A stretch of 49,531 bases of DNA from Treponema sp. (GCA_031290475.1 JAITNM010000181.1:1-49531); one strand, 5' to 3'; positions 18,443-26,939 are shown, counted from the first letter of the stretch. The notes: generated from the letters alone by a model not told the origin. Numbers and translations are program-made.

Positions 18443-19231
18443 TTAAAGATCAGGCAGAAGGAAGATCCCCACATGAGTAGGCCTGGAATATAAAACCGTA
18501 AAATTATTATCCCTCCCTGCCGCGGTAATATACATAGAAACGTAGGTATATATGCTATTTGAAGCGTCGTTTCTTGCCACATCGGCGTTTTTTAAAGGGA
18601 CAGCATTGGCGGTGGAATATAAATCTAACGTATTGTAAAAGAGACGGTTAGGTTCAGGGGTAAACGCGCCGTTTCCGGTTGACCGGTACAGGGTATACGT
18701 ATTACCGCCTATTTCCAGAGCAGGCGGTTTCCCCCGGGCAAAATCAATGGTTAGCTGCGCTCCCATGGAAGCAGCCGACAACACGTCATCAATATCGTCG
18801 GATTGTAAATTAAGGGCGTAATAACTACGGTTACTGAACTGGACGCCGATATTACCGGTAAGCGCGCTCGTATTATCGCTCGTGGGGTTAGTATAATAAT
18901 ACAACCCCGAATAATCGCTTGCCAAGGCGGAATTAATCGTTCTCAGTACCGTGGAAGATGTTTGTATTTGCTCCAGGACAATGTTGCTGACATATATGCG
19001 GTAGAAGATCGTAAATTGGGTAAAATAATAATATTCAGTGGTATTAAAATAAGGCAGTATTATGGTAGCCCGGGTGTTAAGGGTGGTTTGTATATTTCCT
19101 TCCGGTACAGGCTGAAGGTAAAGGTAGTCCTCAATTCCGCAGGAACCCAGGAATAATCCTGCCCCGCAGATGAGGGCTAGGAGCCTGTTGGATACGAGTG
19201 GGGCAAAAAGACGGGAGATAGGGGATTTCAT
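18443..19231 (-). CDS. Predicted lipoprotein, unknown function
   Basis: 262 residues with a lipoprotein signal: a basic N-terminus, hydrophobic LLALICGAGLF and lipobox LGSC, the Cys being at about residue 31. The mature part is rich in Ser, Thr, Asn and Tyr (TEYYYFTQFTIFYRIYVSN), suggesting beta structure in the periplasm or on the outer membrane. No family is recognised. It is the last gene of the scpA operon, 2 bp after the TPR gene. The 120 bp between its stop and the convergent radical SAM gene contain no convincing terminator, only GAGCTC followed by T6 at 18433-18444. The signal-peptide coding part contains the 14-bp sequence also found at the end of the MITE-like element. Confidence 0.7.
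   Translation of the reverse strand: MKSPISRLFAPLVSNRLLALICGAGLFLGSCGIEDYLYLQPVPEGNIQTTLNTRATIILPYFNTTEYYYFTQFTIFYRIYVSNIVLEQIQTSSTVLRTINSALASDYSGLYYYTNPTSDNTSALTGNIGVQFSNRSYYALNLQSDDIDDVLSAASMGAQLTIDFARGKPPALEIGGNTYTLYRSTGNGAFTPEPNRLFYNTLDLYSTANAVPLKNADVARNDASNSIYTYVSMYITAAGRDNNFTVLYSRPTHVGIFLLPDL
19178..19191 (+). repeat. Copy of the MITE-like end sequence
   Basis: TAGGAGCCTGTTGG differs at one position from the left end of the element at 1389-1402 (TAGGAGCCTGTCGG). No matching inverted end is seen within about 200 bp, and the sequence lies in a coding region (PLVSNRLLA of the lipoprotein). It could be a remnant or solo end that became coding, or chance. Confidence 0.3.
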
Positions 19232-19233
19232 TT

Positions 19234-19923
19234 TCAGGACCTCCGGTTAGACAGGACGATGATCCTATTATTGGCAAAATTAGCCCAGACCGGATCAGCG
19301 GGCCATTTTTCAATGACCGCTCTATAGGCTGAAAGCGCCGCATCCCGGTTATTTCGCCCCTCTTCCAGCCTGCCTATGGAGAACTGGGCCCTGGCCGCCA
19401 TGGGGAATATATCGGCGTATGTCAGTACCTTTGTATAACTTTCAATGGCCCCCTCAATATTGTCATACTCTTCCGCGGCGGATGCGGCATTAAAGAGGCA
19501 TACCGGCGTAAGATAGCTTTTGCCGCCCTTTCCGGCGGCGGCTTTCCATGCCTTCTCCGCATCTTCCCATTTTTTCTGATCCGCGTGAATCGACGCCGCC
19601 AAGGCATAAGAACGGGCGCTGGCGTAGCCAAAGGATTTTTCCGCATTGGCGTTAAGATCCTCAAGCAGGGCCTGTACATCCAGGGCCTTTTCGCTTTCAT
19701 TTATGTTGAATCTGATCTCTTCATACCGGTCGTTCAGCGATTCAACCCTGCTGATAGCCTTTTCGAGAACGGATTCCCGTATGCTTAGACCCGCAACAAA
19801 CCCTATAACCACCACTATGATTCCAATCAACGCTATAAAAAGAGACTTTCGGTTCTTCTGTATAAAATCTACCAGTACATCGCTTAACGACAGAGATTCT
19901 TTTTTTTCTTCATCATTCGCCAT
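19234..19923 (-). CDS. Membrane-anchored TPR protein, YfgM-like
   Basis: 229 residues: an acidic, Ser/Lys-rich cytoplasmic N-terminus of about 27 residues, a transmembrane helix (SLFIALIGIIVVVIGFVAGL), and periplasmic helical repeats with AEKAWKAAAGKGGKSYLTP and AIESYTKVLTYADIFPMAARAQFSIGRLEE. Topology and length resemble YfgM/TPR_21-type proteins, which help secreted proteins at the translocon; this is only a fold-level resemblance. It lies 2 bp after the sigma-54 activator gene and 2 bp before the lipoprotein gene. Confidence 0.75.
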   Translation of the reverse strand: MANDEEKKESLSLSDVLVDFIQKNRKSLFIALIGIIVVVIGFVAGLSIRESVLEKAISRVESLNDRYEEIRFNINESEKALDVQALLEDLNANAEKSFGYASARSYALAASIHADQKKWEDAEKAWKAAAGKGGKSYLTPVCLFNAASAAEEYDNIEGAIESYTKVLTYADIFPMAARAQFSIGRLEEGRNNRDAALSAYRAVIEKWPADPVWANFANNRIIVLSNRRS

Positions 19924-19925
19924 GA

Positions 19926-21473
19926 TTAATTCTCCTTACCGGCTGTAATGTGTAATTCTTTCAAAAGCCTTGAAAGATATGTCCGCTGTATATTTAAAAC
20001 TTTTGCCGTCTCAGTCTGATTCCCGTTATTCTCTTCCAGAATCTTACGGATAAAATGGGCTTTAAAAACATTTATGGCGCTTTTAAGATCCCGGCTCCCC
20101 TCCTCCGTCTGGACAAACCGGGAAACGCCCGAAACCGAAACGCCGGTATGGCTTCCCGTATCCAGAAAGAGGTCTTCCTGCTCTATCAGCTTGCCTTTTC
20201 CAATAATACAAGAGCGTTCCACACAGTTTTGCAATTCCCGGATATTTCCGGGCCAGGAGTAAGAAAGCATGGACTGTAGGGCATCGCTGGAGAAGCCTTC
20301 GATTTCTTTCTTTTGTTTTTTTATCGTATTTTTAAGAAAAAACAAAGCAAGTTCCGGAATATCTTCCGGGCGCTGCCTTAAAGGCGGAATAAAAAGGGGG
20401 AGAACATTCAGCCTGTAGTAAAGGTCTCTTCTGAATTCACCCTGCTCTACCAGCTTTTCAATATCCTTATTTGTGGCTGCCAGGATCCGTACATCAACGG
20501 TTACCGAAACATCGGACCCGACTTTTTCAAAGGTCTTCTGCTGGATAACCCTGAGCAGTTTCGCTTGCAGCGCCAGGGGTATATCTCCGATTTCGTCAAG
20601 AAAAATAGTACCGCTGTCGGCCATTTCAAACCGTCCGCGCCGGGTCTGTATGGCATTCGTAAAGGCCCCCTTTACATGGCCAAAAAGTTCACTTTCCAGG
20701 AGTCCTTCGGGAATGGCGGCGCAGTTCACCCGGATAAAGGGCTTTTGGCTTCGTGTACTGCGAAGGTGCAGTTGTTCCGCGAAAATCTCCTTCCCTACCC
20801 CGCTTTCTCCCAGGATAAGTACCGAGGAATCGGTTTTCGCAATGCGATCGATAATGGCAATTTTTTCTAAAATAACAGGACTCTTGGCGATAAAAGTATG
20901 GTACCCTTCGGCAACATTGATCTGATCCTGTAGAGACGCTATATGGTCCCTGACTTTTTCGAAACTCTTTGCGTTCTGGATAGTCAGCGCCGCCTGATTT
21001 GCGAAGATCTCAAGCCATTCAAGATCATCCTGGGTAAAAAACTTGCCGTCTTTTTTATTTAAAAGCTCAATTACCCCGATACATTCATCTTTGATCCGCA
21101 TAGGCACCGCGAGCATAGTCTTGGAAGCGTAGCCGATACGCTTGGAAAGCTGACGGTTATGGCGCCGATCGTTTTCCGCATCGTTTACTATGATGGATTT
21201 ATTGTGGGCGGCTACCCAGCCGGCGATGCCTTCTCCTAATTTTACCGTGTATTTTCTGGCTTCGTGACCCTTTACGCCAATGGCGATCTCAAAATAAAGT
21301 TCCCCCATATCCCGGTTCACCAGGAGCAGGCTTGAGGCCTCTCCCTCGCAAAGCCGGGTGGCGGATTCAATTATCCGGGTCAACAATGAATGAACGTCCG
21401 AGTAATTTGAATTAATAAGTGTGTTGATCTCAATCAGAGTATTAAATTTCTGGACGTCTATGGTTGACAGCAT
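19926..21473 (-). CDS. GAF-domain sigma-54-dependent transcriptional activator
   Basis: A 515-residue enhancer-binding protein. An N-terminal GAF sensory domain spans about 20-165 (LCEGEASSLLLVNRDMGELYFEI, in pieces). The AAA+ domain has Walker A GESGVGKE (222-229), the sigma-54 contact loop GAFTNA (269-274; consensus GAFTGA) and Walker B TIFLDEIGD (289-297). A Fis-type helix-turn-helix ends the protein (NQTETAKVLNIQRTYLSRLLKEL). It has no receiver domain, so control is probably by a ligand or redox signal at the GAF domain. It is cotranscribed 2 bp after cmk/rpsA. The G-to-N change in the loop occurs in some family members; its effect here is unknown. An RpoN gene is not in this window. Confidence 0.92.
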   Translation of the reverse strand: MLSTIDVQKFNTLIEINTLINSNYSDVHSLLTRIIESATRLCEGEASSLLLVNRDMGELYFEIAIGVKGHEARKYTVKLGEGIAGWVAAHNKSIIVNDAENDRRHNRQLSKRIGYASKTMLAVPMRIKDECIGVIELLNKKDGKFFTQDDLEWLEIFANQAALTIQNAKSFEKVRDHIASLQDQINVAEGYHTFIAKSPVILEKIAIIDRIAKTDSSVLILGESGVGKEIFAEQLHLRSTRSQKPFIRVNCAAIPEGLLESELFGHVKGAFTNAIQTRRGRFEMADSGTIFLDEIGDIPLALQAKLLRVIQQKTFEKVGSDVSVTVDVRILAATNKDIEKLVEQGEFRRDLYYRLNVLPLFIPPLRQRPEDIPELALFFLKNTIKKQKKEIEGFSSDALQSMLSYSWPGNIRELQNCVERSCIIGKGKLIEQEDLFLDTGSHTGVSVSGVSRFVQTEEGSRDLKSAINVFKAHFIRKILEENNGNQTETAKVLNIQRTYLSRLLKELHITAGKEN

Positions 21474-21475
21474 TG

Positions 21476-23977
21476 CTAGCTGGAAGACGAACTATCCTCT
21501 TCTGAGGAGGGACCCTGACTCCCAGCAGGAGTCTGACTTCCGGAAGAAGTCGGACTCCCGGAAGGAGTCTTTGATTTGAGAAAATCTCCCAAGGTAAAGG
21601 TGGAATCGCCGGATTCTTCCGCCGCCATATACCGGGAAATTTCATCCCGCTGCATCTTTTTCTGATAATCCTTGATAGAGAAAGCAACTTTCTGTTTGTC
21701 AAGCTGGAGTTCCAGTACAACCGCCTTGATTTTGTCCCCCACTTTGTACTTTTTAAGGGCATCGTCAGGATTTTCATCCCGGTTTTCAGGCAGGTTGGAT
21801 TTGTGAATAAGCCCCTCAATACCCCCGGGAACCCGGACAAAAAGACCGAAATCGGTGACGCTTGAAACTTCCCCCTCTACCAATGAACCGGGTTTATACG
21901 CTTCCGCAAAGCTCTTCCAGGGATCCGCTTCCAGCTGTTTGATTCCCAGCCGGATATTCCGGTTCTCCGGTTCCACGTCAATGACCATGACCTCAATTTC
22001 CTGACCAACTTCAAGTTCACTGCCGGGGTGCTTGATCTTCTTAGTCCAGGAAATATCGTCCCCGTGGAGGAAGCCGTCGATGCCCTCTTCCAGTTCGATA
22101 AAAGCGCCGGCGTTGGTAATTTTCGTTACTTTCCGGGTGAGCCTGCACCCTACCGGGTACTTTTCATTAATGTCGCTCCAGGGATTAGCGGTAACCTGTT
22201 TAAGACCTAGGGAAACACGGCCTACACCCAGATCATAGCCCAGGATCATGCACTCCACTTCGTCGCCAATGGAAAGCACCTTATCGGGCTTCTGGATCTT
22301 TTTAACCCAGGAAAATTCGGAAATATGGGCGAGTCCCTCGATACCTTCTTCAAGTTCAATAAAGGCGCCGAAATCGGTAAGCTTGGTAACCGTACCTTTA
22401 ACAATGTCATTTACGTGGTATTTATCTTCAAAATGGACCCAGGGATCGTCGGAGAAATGCTTTAAAGAAAGGTTGATCCGTTTTTCAACCGGATCAATAC
22501 GGATAACTTTAAGGTGGATCTCCTGTCCTTTTTTGACAAAATCCTTGGGCCGGGTAACATGACCCCAGCTCATGTCGTTGATATGCAGGAGGCCGTCAAA
22601 TCCCCCAAGATCGATAAAAGCCCCGAAGGAAGTGAAGCTCTTGACGGTACCGGTTACTTCCGTACCGATCAGGGTATTTTCGAAGAAAGCGTTCCGTTTT
22701 TGTTCTATTTCCTCTTCCAGCCATTTACGGCGGTTAACCACGATATTGACTTTGCCGTCGGAATAGAGCCGTTCTACATAGAACTGGGTTTTTAGGCCTA
22801 AGAATTTTTCCGGCTTATCAACTTTTTGGGCATCCGATTGACTTATGGGGAGGAAAGCATGAACACCGGCGCCCAAATTTACATCGTAGCCCCCCTTAAC
22901 GAGCTTTTCGATGGTTCCGTCCACCACGGTGTGATCCTGGAAGGCCTGCCGCAGATTTTTCCAGAAAAGCTTTACGTCAGCCTTCTGCTTGGAGACGATG
23001 ACCTCGCCGTATTTATTTTCTTTTGCTACGAGAATAACCGAAACCGTATCCCCCAATTTGGGAATTTCGGTAAATTCATCAATAGGAATTTTCCCTTCCG
23101 ATTTGTAACCTACATCAACAAATACCTGATCCTGGGTAACCTGAATAACAATACCGCTAATCAGTTGGCCCTCTTCCAGCTGCTCCAGGGTTTTAAGATA
23201 CTCTTCTTGTAATTGCGTTTGAATATTTTCGGCGCTTCCGGCCTTAAGACCTTCCGTTTCATCCGGCGGACTCCCGTTCGCTAAACCCTGGCTTGATACC
23301 TCTTCCTTCTGCCCCATGCTTCTTCCTTCTAACGTTATTTGCTCTAATAATTTGTCATAAACTTGGCTTATGGTCAAGTCCGAGGTATCCATATAAACCG
23401 CTCCGGAAGCGATTTTCAGACTCCCCTCCTCCTTGTTTTTATCTAACTCGTCCCGTTCCTCAATGGTTTTTCGGATTTCCTCCAGACTGAGCCCGGATAC
23501 CCCCTGATCATAACGCCGTTTTGCCCGGGATGCAACCGAGGCATCCAAATAAAAGCTGAATTCCGCGTGGGGGAAGACCACGGTGGTCATGTCCCTCCCC
23601 TCCACCACCACGTTTATCCCCTTGGCCGTCTTGCGGATGAGCGCGTTTACTACATGGCGTATAGGTACAATGGCCGAAAGAGGGGAAACAAACCGGTCAA
23701 TTTCATCGCTATGGAGAAAGGACGTTACATTTTCCCCGTCCAAGTATACATCCCCGTTCGGGCGGTATTCAATCCCGGCTTTTTGGGCGTAGTCCAGGGC
23801 CTCCTCGGCCTCTTCTATCTCGATCTTCGAACGGAGACAGCCCAGGGTAATGGCCCGGTAGAGGTTTCCCGAGTTGATATACGTAAAGGAGGCCCCCCTG
23901 ATACTGAACTTTTCCGCCAGCAGTTTTGCGATGGTGCTTTTCCCGGACCCCGCAGGTCCGTCAATTGCGATTACCAT
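21476..23977 (-). CDS. cmk/rpsA: Cytidylate kinase fused to ribosomal protein S1
   Basis: An 833-residue fusion. Residues about 1-215 are CMP/dCMP kinase, with P-loop IDGPAGSGKSTIAKLLAEKF and VVEGRDMTTVVFPHAEFSFYLDA. After an acidic linker come six S1 RNA-binding repeats (such as VDVGYKSEGKIP, TSFGAFIDLGGFDGLLHI, TDFGAFIELEEGIEGLAHIS and TDFGLFVRVPGGIEGLIHKS). A disordered Ser/Pro/Gly tail ends in poly-Ser. The same fusion is known in T. pallidum. It couples pyrimidine-nucleotide phosphorylation and mRNA recruitment in one polypeptide. I start at ATG 23977, not the in-frame ATG 23995, because AGGGGAGG lies 5 nt before 23977. The start overlaps the end of the upstream pseudouridine synthase gene by 17 bp. 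The tail carries an 18-bp tandem palindromic repeat. Confidence 0.94.
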   Translation of the reverse strand: MVIAIDGPAGSGKSTIAKLLAEKFSIRGASFTYINSGNLYRAITLGCLRSKIEIEEAEEALDYAQKAGIEYRPNGDVYLDGENVTSFLHSDEIDRFVSPLSAIVPIRHVVNALIRKTAKGINVVVEGRDMTTVVFPHAEFSFYLDASVASRAKRRYDQGVSGLSLEEIRKTIEERDELDKNKEEGSLKIASGAVYMDTSDLTISQVYDKLLEQITLEGRSMGQKEEVSSQGLANGSPPDETEGLKAGSAENIQTQLQEEYLKTLEQLEEGQLISGIVIQVTQDQVFVDVGYKSEGKIPIDEFTEIPKLGDTVSVILVAKENKYGEVIVSKQKADVKLFWKNLRQAFQDHTVVDGTIEKLVKGGYDVNLGAGVHAFLPISQSDAQKVDKPEKFLGLKTQFYVERLYSDGKVNIVVNRRKWLEEEIEQKRNAFFENTLIGTEVTGTVKSFTSFGAFIDLGGFDGLLHINDMSWGHVTRPKDFVKKGQEIHLKVIRIDPVEKRINLSLKHFSDDPWVHFEDKYHVNDIVKGTVTKLTDFGAFIELEEGIEGLAHISEFSWVKKIQKPDKVLSIGDEVECMILGYDLGVGRVSLGLKQVTANPWSDINEKYPVGCRLTRKVTKITNAGAFIELEEGIDGFLHGDDISWTKKIKHPGSELEVGQEIEVMVIDVEPENRNIRLGIKQLEADPWKSFAEAYKPGSLVEGEVSSVTDFGLFVRVPGGIEGLIHKSNLPENRDENPDDALKKYKVGDKIKAVVLELQLDKQKVAFSIKDYQKKMQRDEISRYMAAEESGDSTFTLGDFLKSKTPSGSPTSSGSQTPAGSQGPSSEEDSSSSS
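21517..21569 (-). repeat. Three tandem 18-bp palindromic repeats in the S1 tail coding sequence
   Basis: GACTCCCAGCAGGAGTC (21517-21533), GACTTCCGGAAGAAGTC (21535-21551) and GACTCCCGGAAGGAGTC (21553-21569) repeat at an exact 18-bp spacing. Each is an inverted repeat with 6-bp arms and a 5-nt loop. They encode six-residue units of the type TPSGSP/TSSGSQ/TPAGSQ in the disordered C-terminal tail. Confidence 0.85.
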
Positions 23978-24809
23978 GTTGCCTCCCCTTTCCATTGATC
24001 ATCGTCCGTAAGGTTGCCATTTCCTTTTCCGTAATAGGCCGGCTCTCGCCTTCAGGCAAGGTCCCAAGCAGGATCGGCCCAATTCGGATACGGATGAGCC
24101 GGTTTGGGTGGAGGTGAAAATGGGAAAACACCCTCCGTATTTCCCGGTTTTTCCCCTCAATCAAAACATTCCTGAGCCCGCGCCGGCCTTCCCGTATTAG
24201 ACTCTTTGCCTGGTACCGGATCCCCTCAATGGTCACCCCGCCGCTAAATGCGCTGATAAATTCATCCGAAATGGAACCTGCGGCTTCCACCAGGTATTCC
24301 TTTTCAATTCCCGTCCTGGGGTGTCCGACGAGCTCCGCAAAATCCCCGTCATTGGTGAAAAATACAAGGCCCGATGACTGGAAATCCAGGCGGCCGATGT
24401 TGTAAAGCCGTTCAGGTATGCCGGAGAGGAGATCCACCGCCAAAGGCCGTCCCTGGGGATCCGATGAACTGCAAAGGTATCCGGGCGGCTTATTAAGGGC
24501 GATGTACCGGAACCGGCTCTCGGCCTTTACCGGAAGACCGTCAAAGCGCACTTCATCCCCGGGGCCGACCTTTTCCCCCAGGGTGGTAACGGTCCTGCCG
24601 TTCACCTGTACCCGGCCATCCAGGATAAATTGTTCGCAAGAACGGCGGGAAGCCACCCCTCCATGGGCCAGAAACACCTGAAGCCGGAGATTTCCCGCTT
24701 CTCTTCCGGAGCTTCTCTCCGGAGGACCCTTGGTAACCAGGCGGCCTGACGCCCGATCTTCGGTTTTATTCCTGTCCGGTAAGTTCAAACCGGTCGGCCT
24801 CGCTTTCAC
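23961..24809 (-). CDS. RsuA/RluB-family pseudouridine synthase
   Basis: About 282 residues. After a poorly conserved 40-residue N-terminus comes an S4 RNA-binding domain (RLQVFLAHGGVASRRSCEQFILDGRV, in pieces). The catalytic domain has GRLDFQSSGLVFFTNDG, whose Asp is the catalytic residue of the family, and late motifs EKEYLV and GKNREIRRVF. It isomerises uridine in 16S or 23S rRNA; RluB (23S) is the usual one near scpB. The start is uncertain: GTG 24809, inside scpB by 44 bp, or TTG 24788. Its end overlaps cmk/rpsA by 17 bp and contains that gene's Shine-Dalgarno, so coupling is likely. Confidence 0.88.
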   Translation of the reverse strand: MKARPTGLNLPDRNKTEDRASGRLVTKGPPERSSGREAGNLRLQVFLAHGGVASRRSCEQFILDGRVQVNGRTVTTLGEKVGPGDEVRFDGLPVKAESRFRYIALNKPPGYLCSSSDPQGRPLAVDLLSGIPERLYNIGRLDFQSSGLVFFTNDGDFAELVGHPRTGIEKEYLVEAAGSISDEFISAFSGGVTIEGIRYQAKSLIREGRRGLRNVLIEGKNREIRRVFSHFHLHPNRLIRIRIGPILLGTLPEGESRPITEKEMATLRTMINGKGRQHGNRN

Positions 24810-25317
24810 TTAGTTTGGGAAGATCCGCGATACTCTCGAGGCGGAAGAATTTCAGGAATTCCCGGGTGGTACCGTACAGGACCGGTTTACCGGGAATGTC
24901 TTTTTTGCCTGTTTCCCGGATAAGCTGCTTTTCCAGGAGGAGACGGATCATGTTATCCGCCTGGACGCCCCGGATGCCCTCAATTTCGCTCCTGGTAATA
25001 GGCTGGGAATAGGCAATTATTGAAAGGGTTTCCAGGGCAGCTTTTGAAAGTTTAGAATCGTTCTTTTTTCCATACCGGTCCCTCAGGTTGTCCCAGTATT
25101 CTTTCTTCGGGGAGATTATCAAACCGCCGCCAATCCGGGCAAGCTCAAGACCCGAGTCTTCCCGGGCATAGCGTTCCCCCAGGGCTTCCAAAGCCCGATC
25201 CACCACTTCCCTTCCCAAGCCTGAGATACGGGAAATGGCGGCCTCATCCAGGAGGTCCCCTTCGAGGTACAGAATAGCTTCAACAAGGGCGGTTTCTTTC
25301 TCCAAGAAAATCTCCAT
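24766..25317 (-). CDS. scpB: Segregation and condensation protein ScpB
   Basis: 183 residues with the tandem winged-helix structure of ScpB: LVEAILYLEGDLLDEAAISRISG at the start and the conserved LSKAALETLSIIAYSQPITRSEIEGIRGVQ (in pieces). It forms the SMC-ScpAB condensin with ScpA. It lies 2 bp after scpA and overlaps the pseudouridine synthase gene. The smc gene is not in the window. Confidence 0.94.
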   Translation of the reverse strand: MEIFLEKETALVEAILYLEGDLLDEAAISRISGLGREVVDRALEALGERYAREDSGLELARIGGGLIISPKKEYWDNLRDRYGKKNDSKLSKAALETLSIIAYSQPITRSEIEGIRGVQADNMIRLLLEKQLIRETGKKDIPGKPVLYGTTREFLKFFRLESIADLPKLSESEADRFELTGQE

Positions 25318-25319
25318 AC

Positions 25320-26063
25320 TTAGGATGCCAGGGCGGCGCTTCCGTGGGGGCGTATTTTAATATCTCCGAACATACGGTTCTGAAAAATCGAGATCATTCG
25401 AATTTTGACCGCCTCCAGGATCGCGAGGAAGGCGCAGATAATATCCAGCACCGAGCCGTTCCGTACCACTAAATCGGTAAAATTACACTCACCCTGATTT
25501 TCGAGCAATTCTACAAGCAGGGTGATCTTTTCGTTTACCGAGACTTCCTCATAGATATCGATAATCCTCTCCTGGGTGAGATTAGACATAAGGCTGGAAA
25601 AAGTCTTTAATAGATCCCAGACATCCACTTCTTCCCAGAGGCCCTCGTCGGAAAAAGGCAGGGTTTGCTGCAATTTTTTCCGTTCAACCACCCACCCGGC
25701 CTCTTTTTCCTTTTCTTCCAGGAGTTCCGAGAGTTTTTTAAATTTCTGGTATTCGATGAGTTTTTCTACTAATTCCTGACGGGGATCTTCTATATCCTCA
25801 TCTATGAAAACTTCTACCGGGAGGAGCATCCGGGACTTAATATACAGCAACGTGGCGGCCAGGGAATGGAATTCCGTCAAATCGTCCAAATCAAGTTCCG
25901 TGGCATAGCTTAAATATTCAAGGTACTGCTCGGTAATCTGGGCTATGGGTATGTCGTAGATGTTAACTTCGTTTTTCTTTATTAAAAAGAGCAGAAGATC
26001 CAGGGGCCCTTCAAATTCTTTGACCCGAAAATTACGGGCAACGCTGTTATTTTGGGTTTCCAT
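25320..26063 (-). CDS. scpA: Segregation and condensation protein ScpA (kleisin)
   Basis: 247 residues with the kleisin N-terminal signature FEGPLDLLLFLIKKNEVNIYDIPIAQITEQYL (in pieces) and a C-terminal winged-helix segment. It bridges the SMC heads in chromosome condensation. ATG 26063 is chosen because residues begin matching the family directly after it; the frame extends 79 codons upstream through unrelated sequence and across the promoter. The gene leads the seven-gene minus-strand operon. There is no Shine-Dalgarno upstream, and the promoter sits so close that the mRNA may start at or just before the ATG. Confidence 0.94.
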   Translation of the reverse strand: METQNNSVARNFRVKEFEGPLDLLLFLIKKNEVNIYDIPIAQITEQYLEYLSYATELDLDDLTEFHSLAATLLYIKSRMLLPVEVFIDEDIEDPRQELVEKLIEYQKFKKLSELLEEKEKEAGWVVERKKLQQTLPFSDEGLWEEVDVWDLLKTFSSLMSNLTQERIIDIYEEVSVNEKITLLVELLENQGECNFTDLVVRNGSVLDIICAFLAILEAVKIRMISIFQNRMFGDIKIRPHGSAALAS

Positions 26064-26073
26064 GAGTGTAATA

Positions 26074-26102
26074 AGTATAACATATATGAAACATTTCGTA
26101 AA
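26074..26102 (-). promoter_or_regulatory. Sigma-70 promoter of the scpA operon
   Basis: On the minus strand TTTACG (26102-26097), a 17-bp spacer and TATACT (26079-26074), with 10 nt between the -10 and ATG 26063. The predicted start is about 26067, giving a leader of only a few nucleotides. No Shine-Dalgarno can fit. Confidence 0.65.
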
Positions 26103-26119
26103 GGCCTCTACGCGCAGGG

Positions 26120-26911
26120 TTAAGGAATTCTGTACGGTCTGGTTGCGCCTGTTACGGGATCGGGAAAGGAAATACGGCAGGCCAGTAATCCTAAAAAAGG
26201 ATAAGCCCCGTAGGGCGCGCCGCCGTAAACGCCGTCGTTCACCAGAGGAAAGCCCGTCCACGCAAGGTGGCAGCGTATCTGGTGGCGGAAACCCCGGCAA
26301 ATCCGCAGTGAAAACCGGACAAGGCCCTCCTCCGGGCTTTCCCAGGGAGAATCCGCCGGGACGCCCGCCGTGTCCCGGATCACGGACAGTATTTCTGTGC
26401 GGTAGGGCTTCCCCCGGTCAAGGGCGATTTCGCTTCCGCCCTTGGGGCCCCCGGGGCTTTTTGTCCCCCCCCCTTCTAAAAGTACCGGCCTCACCGCCTT
26501 TCTCCCCGGGCCGTAGGGTCTGAAAGCGCTTTCAATACAACCGGGAAGGGCCAAAGGACGGCGGGGAAAGCCCGGCAAGGCGGCAGGGGGGGAATCCCGT
26601 TCCCCTAAAGACAGGGCCTCGTATTCCTTCACAAACCGGCCTTCCCCCTGGGCCCTGCGGAGGGCGTTCATTGCGGCCTGGGTCCGGGCAATGAGGACAA
26701 GTCCCCCTGTTTCATAGTCCAGCCTGTGGAACATGCCGCCTTCCCGGGGATTCTGTCCGGTAATATCCAGTATTTCCGGAAAACGGTCCGCGGCCCATTG
26801 CAGGAGGGTTCCCTCCCCTCCCCCTTCCCGCAGCGGAACGGAATGAACCTTGGGGGGTTTATTAATCACGAGGTATGTTTCGGTAACATCGATCAAAATG
26901 GGCTCACCCAT
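26120..26911 (-). CDS. RluA-family pseudouridine synthase
   Basis: 263 residues. There is no S4 domain; it begins with the catalytic domain, YLVINKPPKVHSVPL, then HRLDYETGGLVLIART (catalytic Asp in HRLD; usual form HRLDxxTSG) and late motifs GFRHQIRCHLAWTGFPLVNDGVYGG (in pieces). The central region from about 125 to 195 is a long, Gly/Pro-rich insertion. It modifies rRNA or tRNA uridines; the target is not determinable. ATG 26911 has AGAAGG about 9 nt upstream; an in-frame start at 27010 would overlap the divergent gene. There are 56 bp between its stop and the scpA start, and these hold the scpA promoter. Confidence 0.86.
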   Translation of the reverse strand: MGEPILIDVTETYLVINKPPKVHSVPLREGGGEGTLLQWAADRFPEILDITGQNPREGGMFHRLDYETGGLVLIARTQAAMNALRRAQGEGRFVKEYEALSLGERDSPPAALPGFPRRPLALPGCIESAFRPYGPGRKAVRPVLLEGGGTKSPGGPKGGSEIALDRGKPYRTEILSVIRDTAGVPADSPWESPEEGLVRFSLRICRGFRHQIRCHLAWTGFPLVNDGVYGGAPYGAYPFLGLLACRISFPDPVTGATRPYRIP

Positions 26912-26939
26912 ACACAAAAACCTTCTAACGAAGTATAAT
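26911..26939 (+). promoter_or_regulatory. Divergent promoter of the YihY-CNBD gene
   Basis: TACACA (26911-26916), a 17-bp spacer and a perfect TATAAT (26934-26939). ATG 26946 follows after 6 nt, so transcription would begin at about the start codon. On the opposite strand TATACT (26937-26932) overlaps the same bases and could serve the divergent pseudouridine synthase, though its -35 is poor. Confidence 0.55.

Noticed and set aside
26064-26300. N-terminal extension of ScpA by 79 residues
   Set aside because: It runs across a good promoter and contains basic, non-conserved residues.
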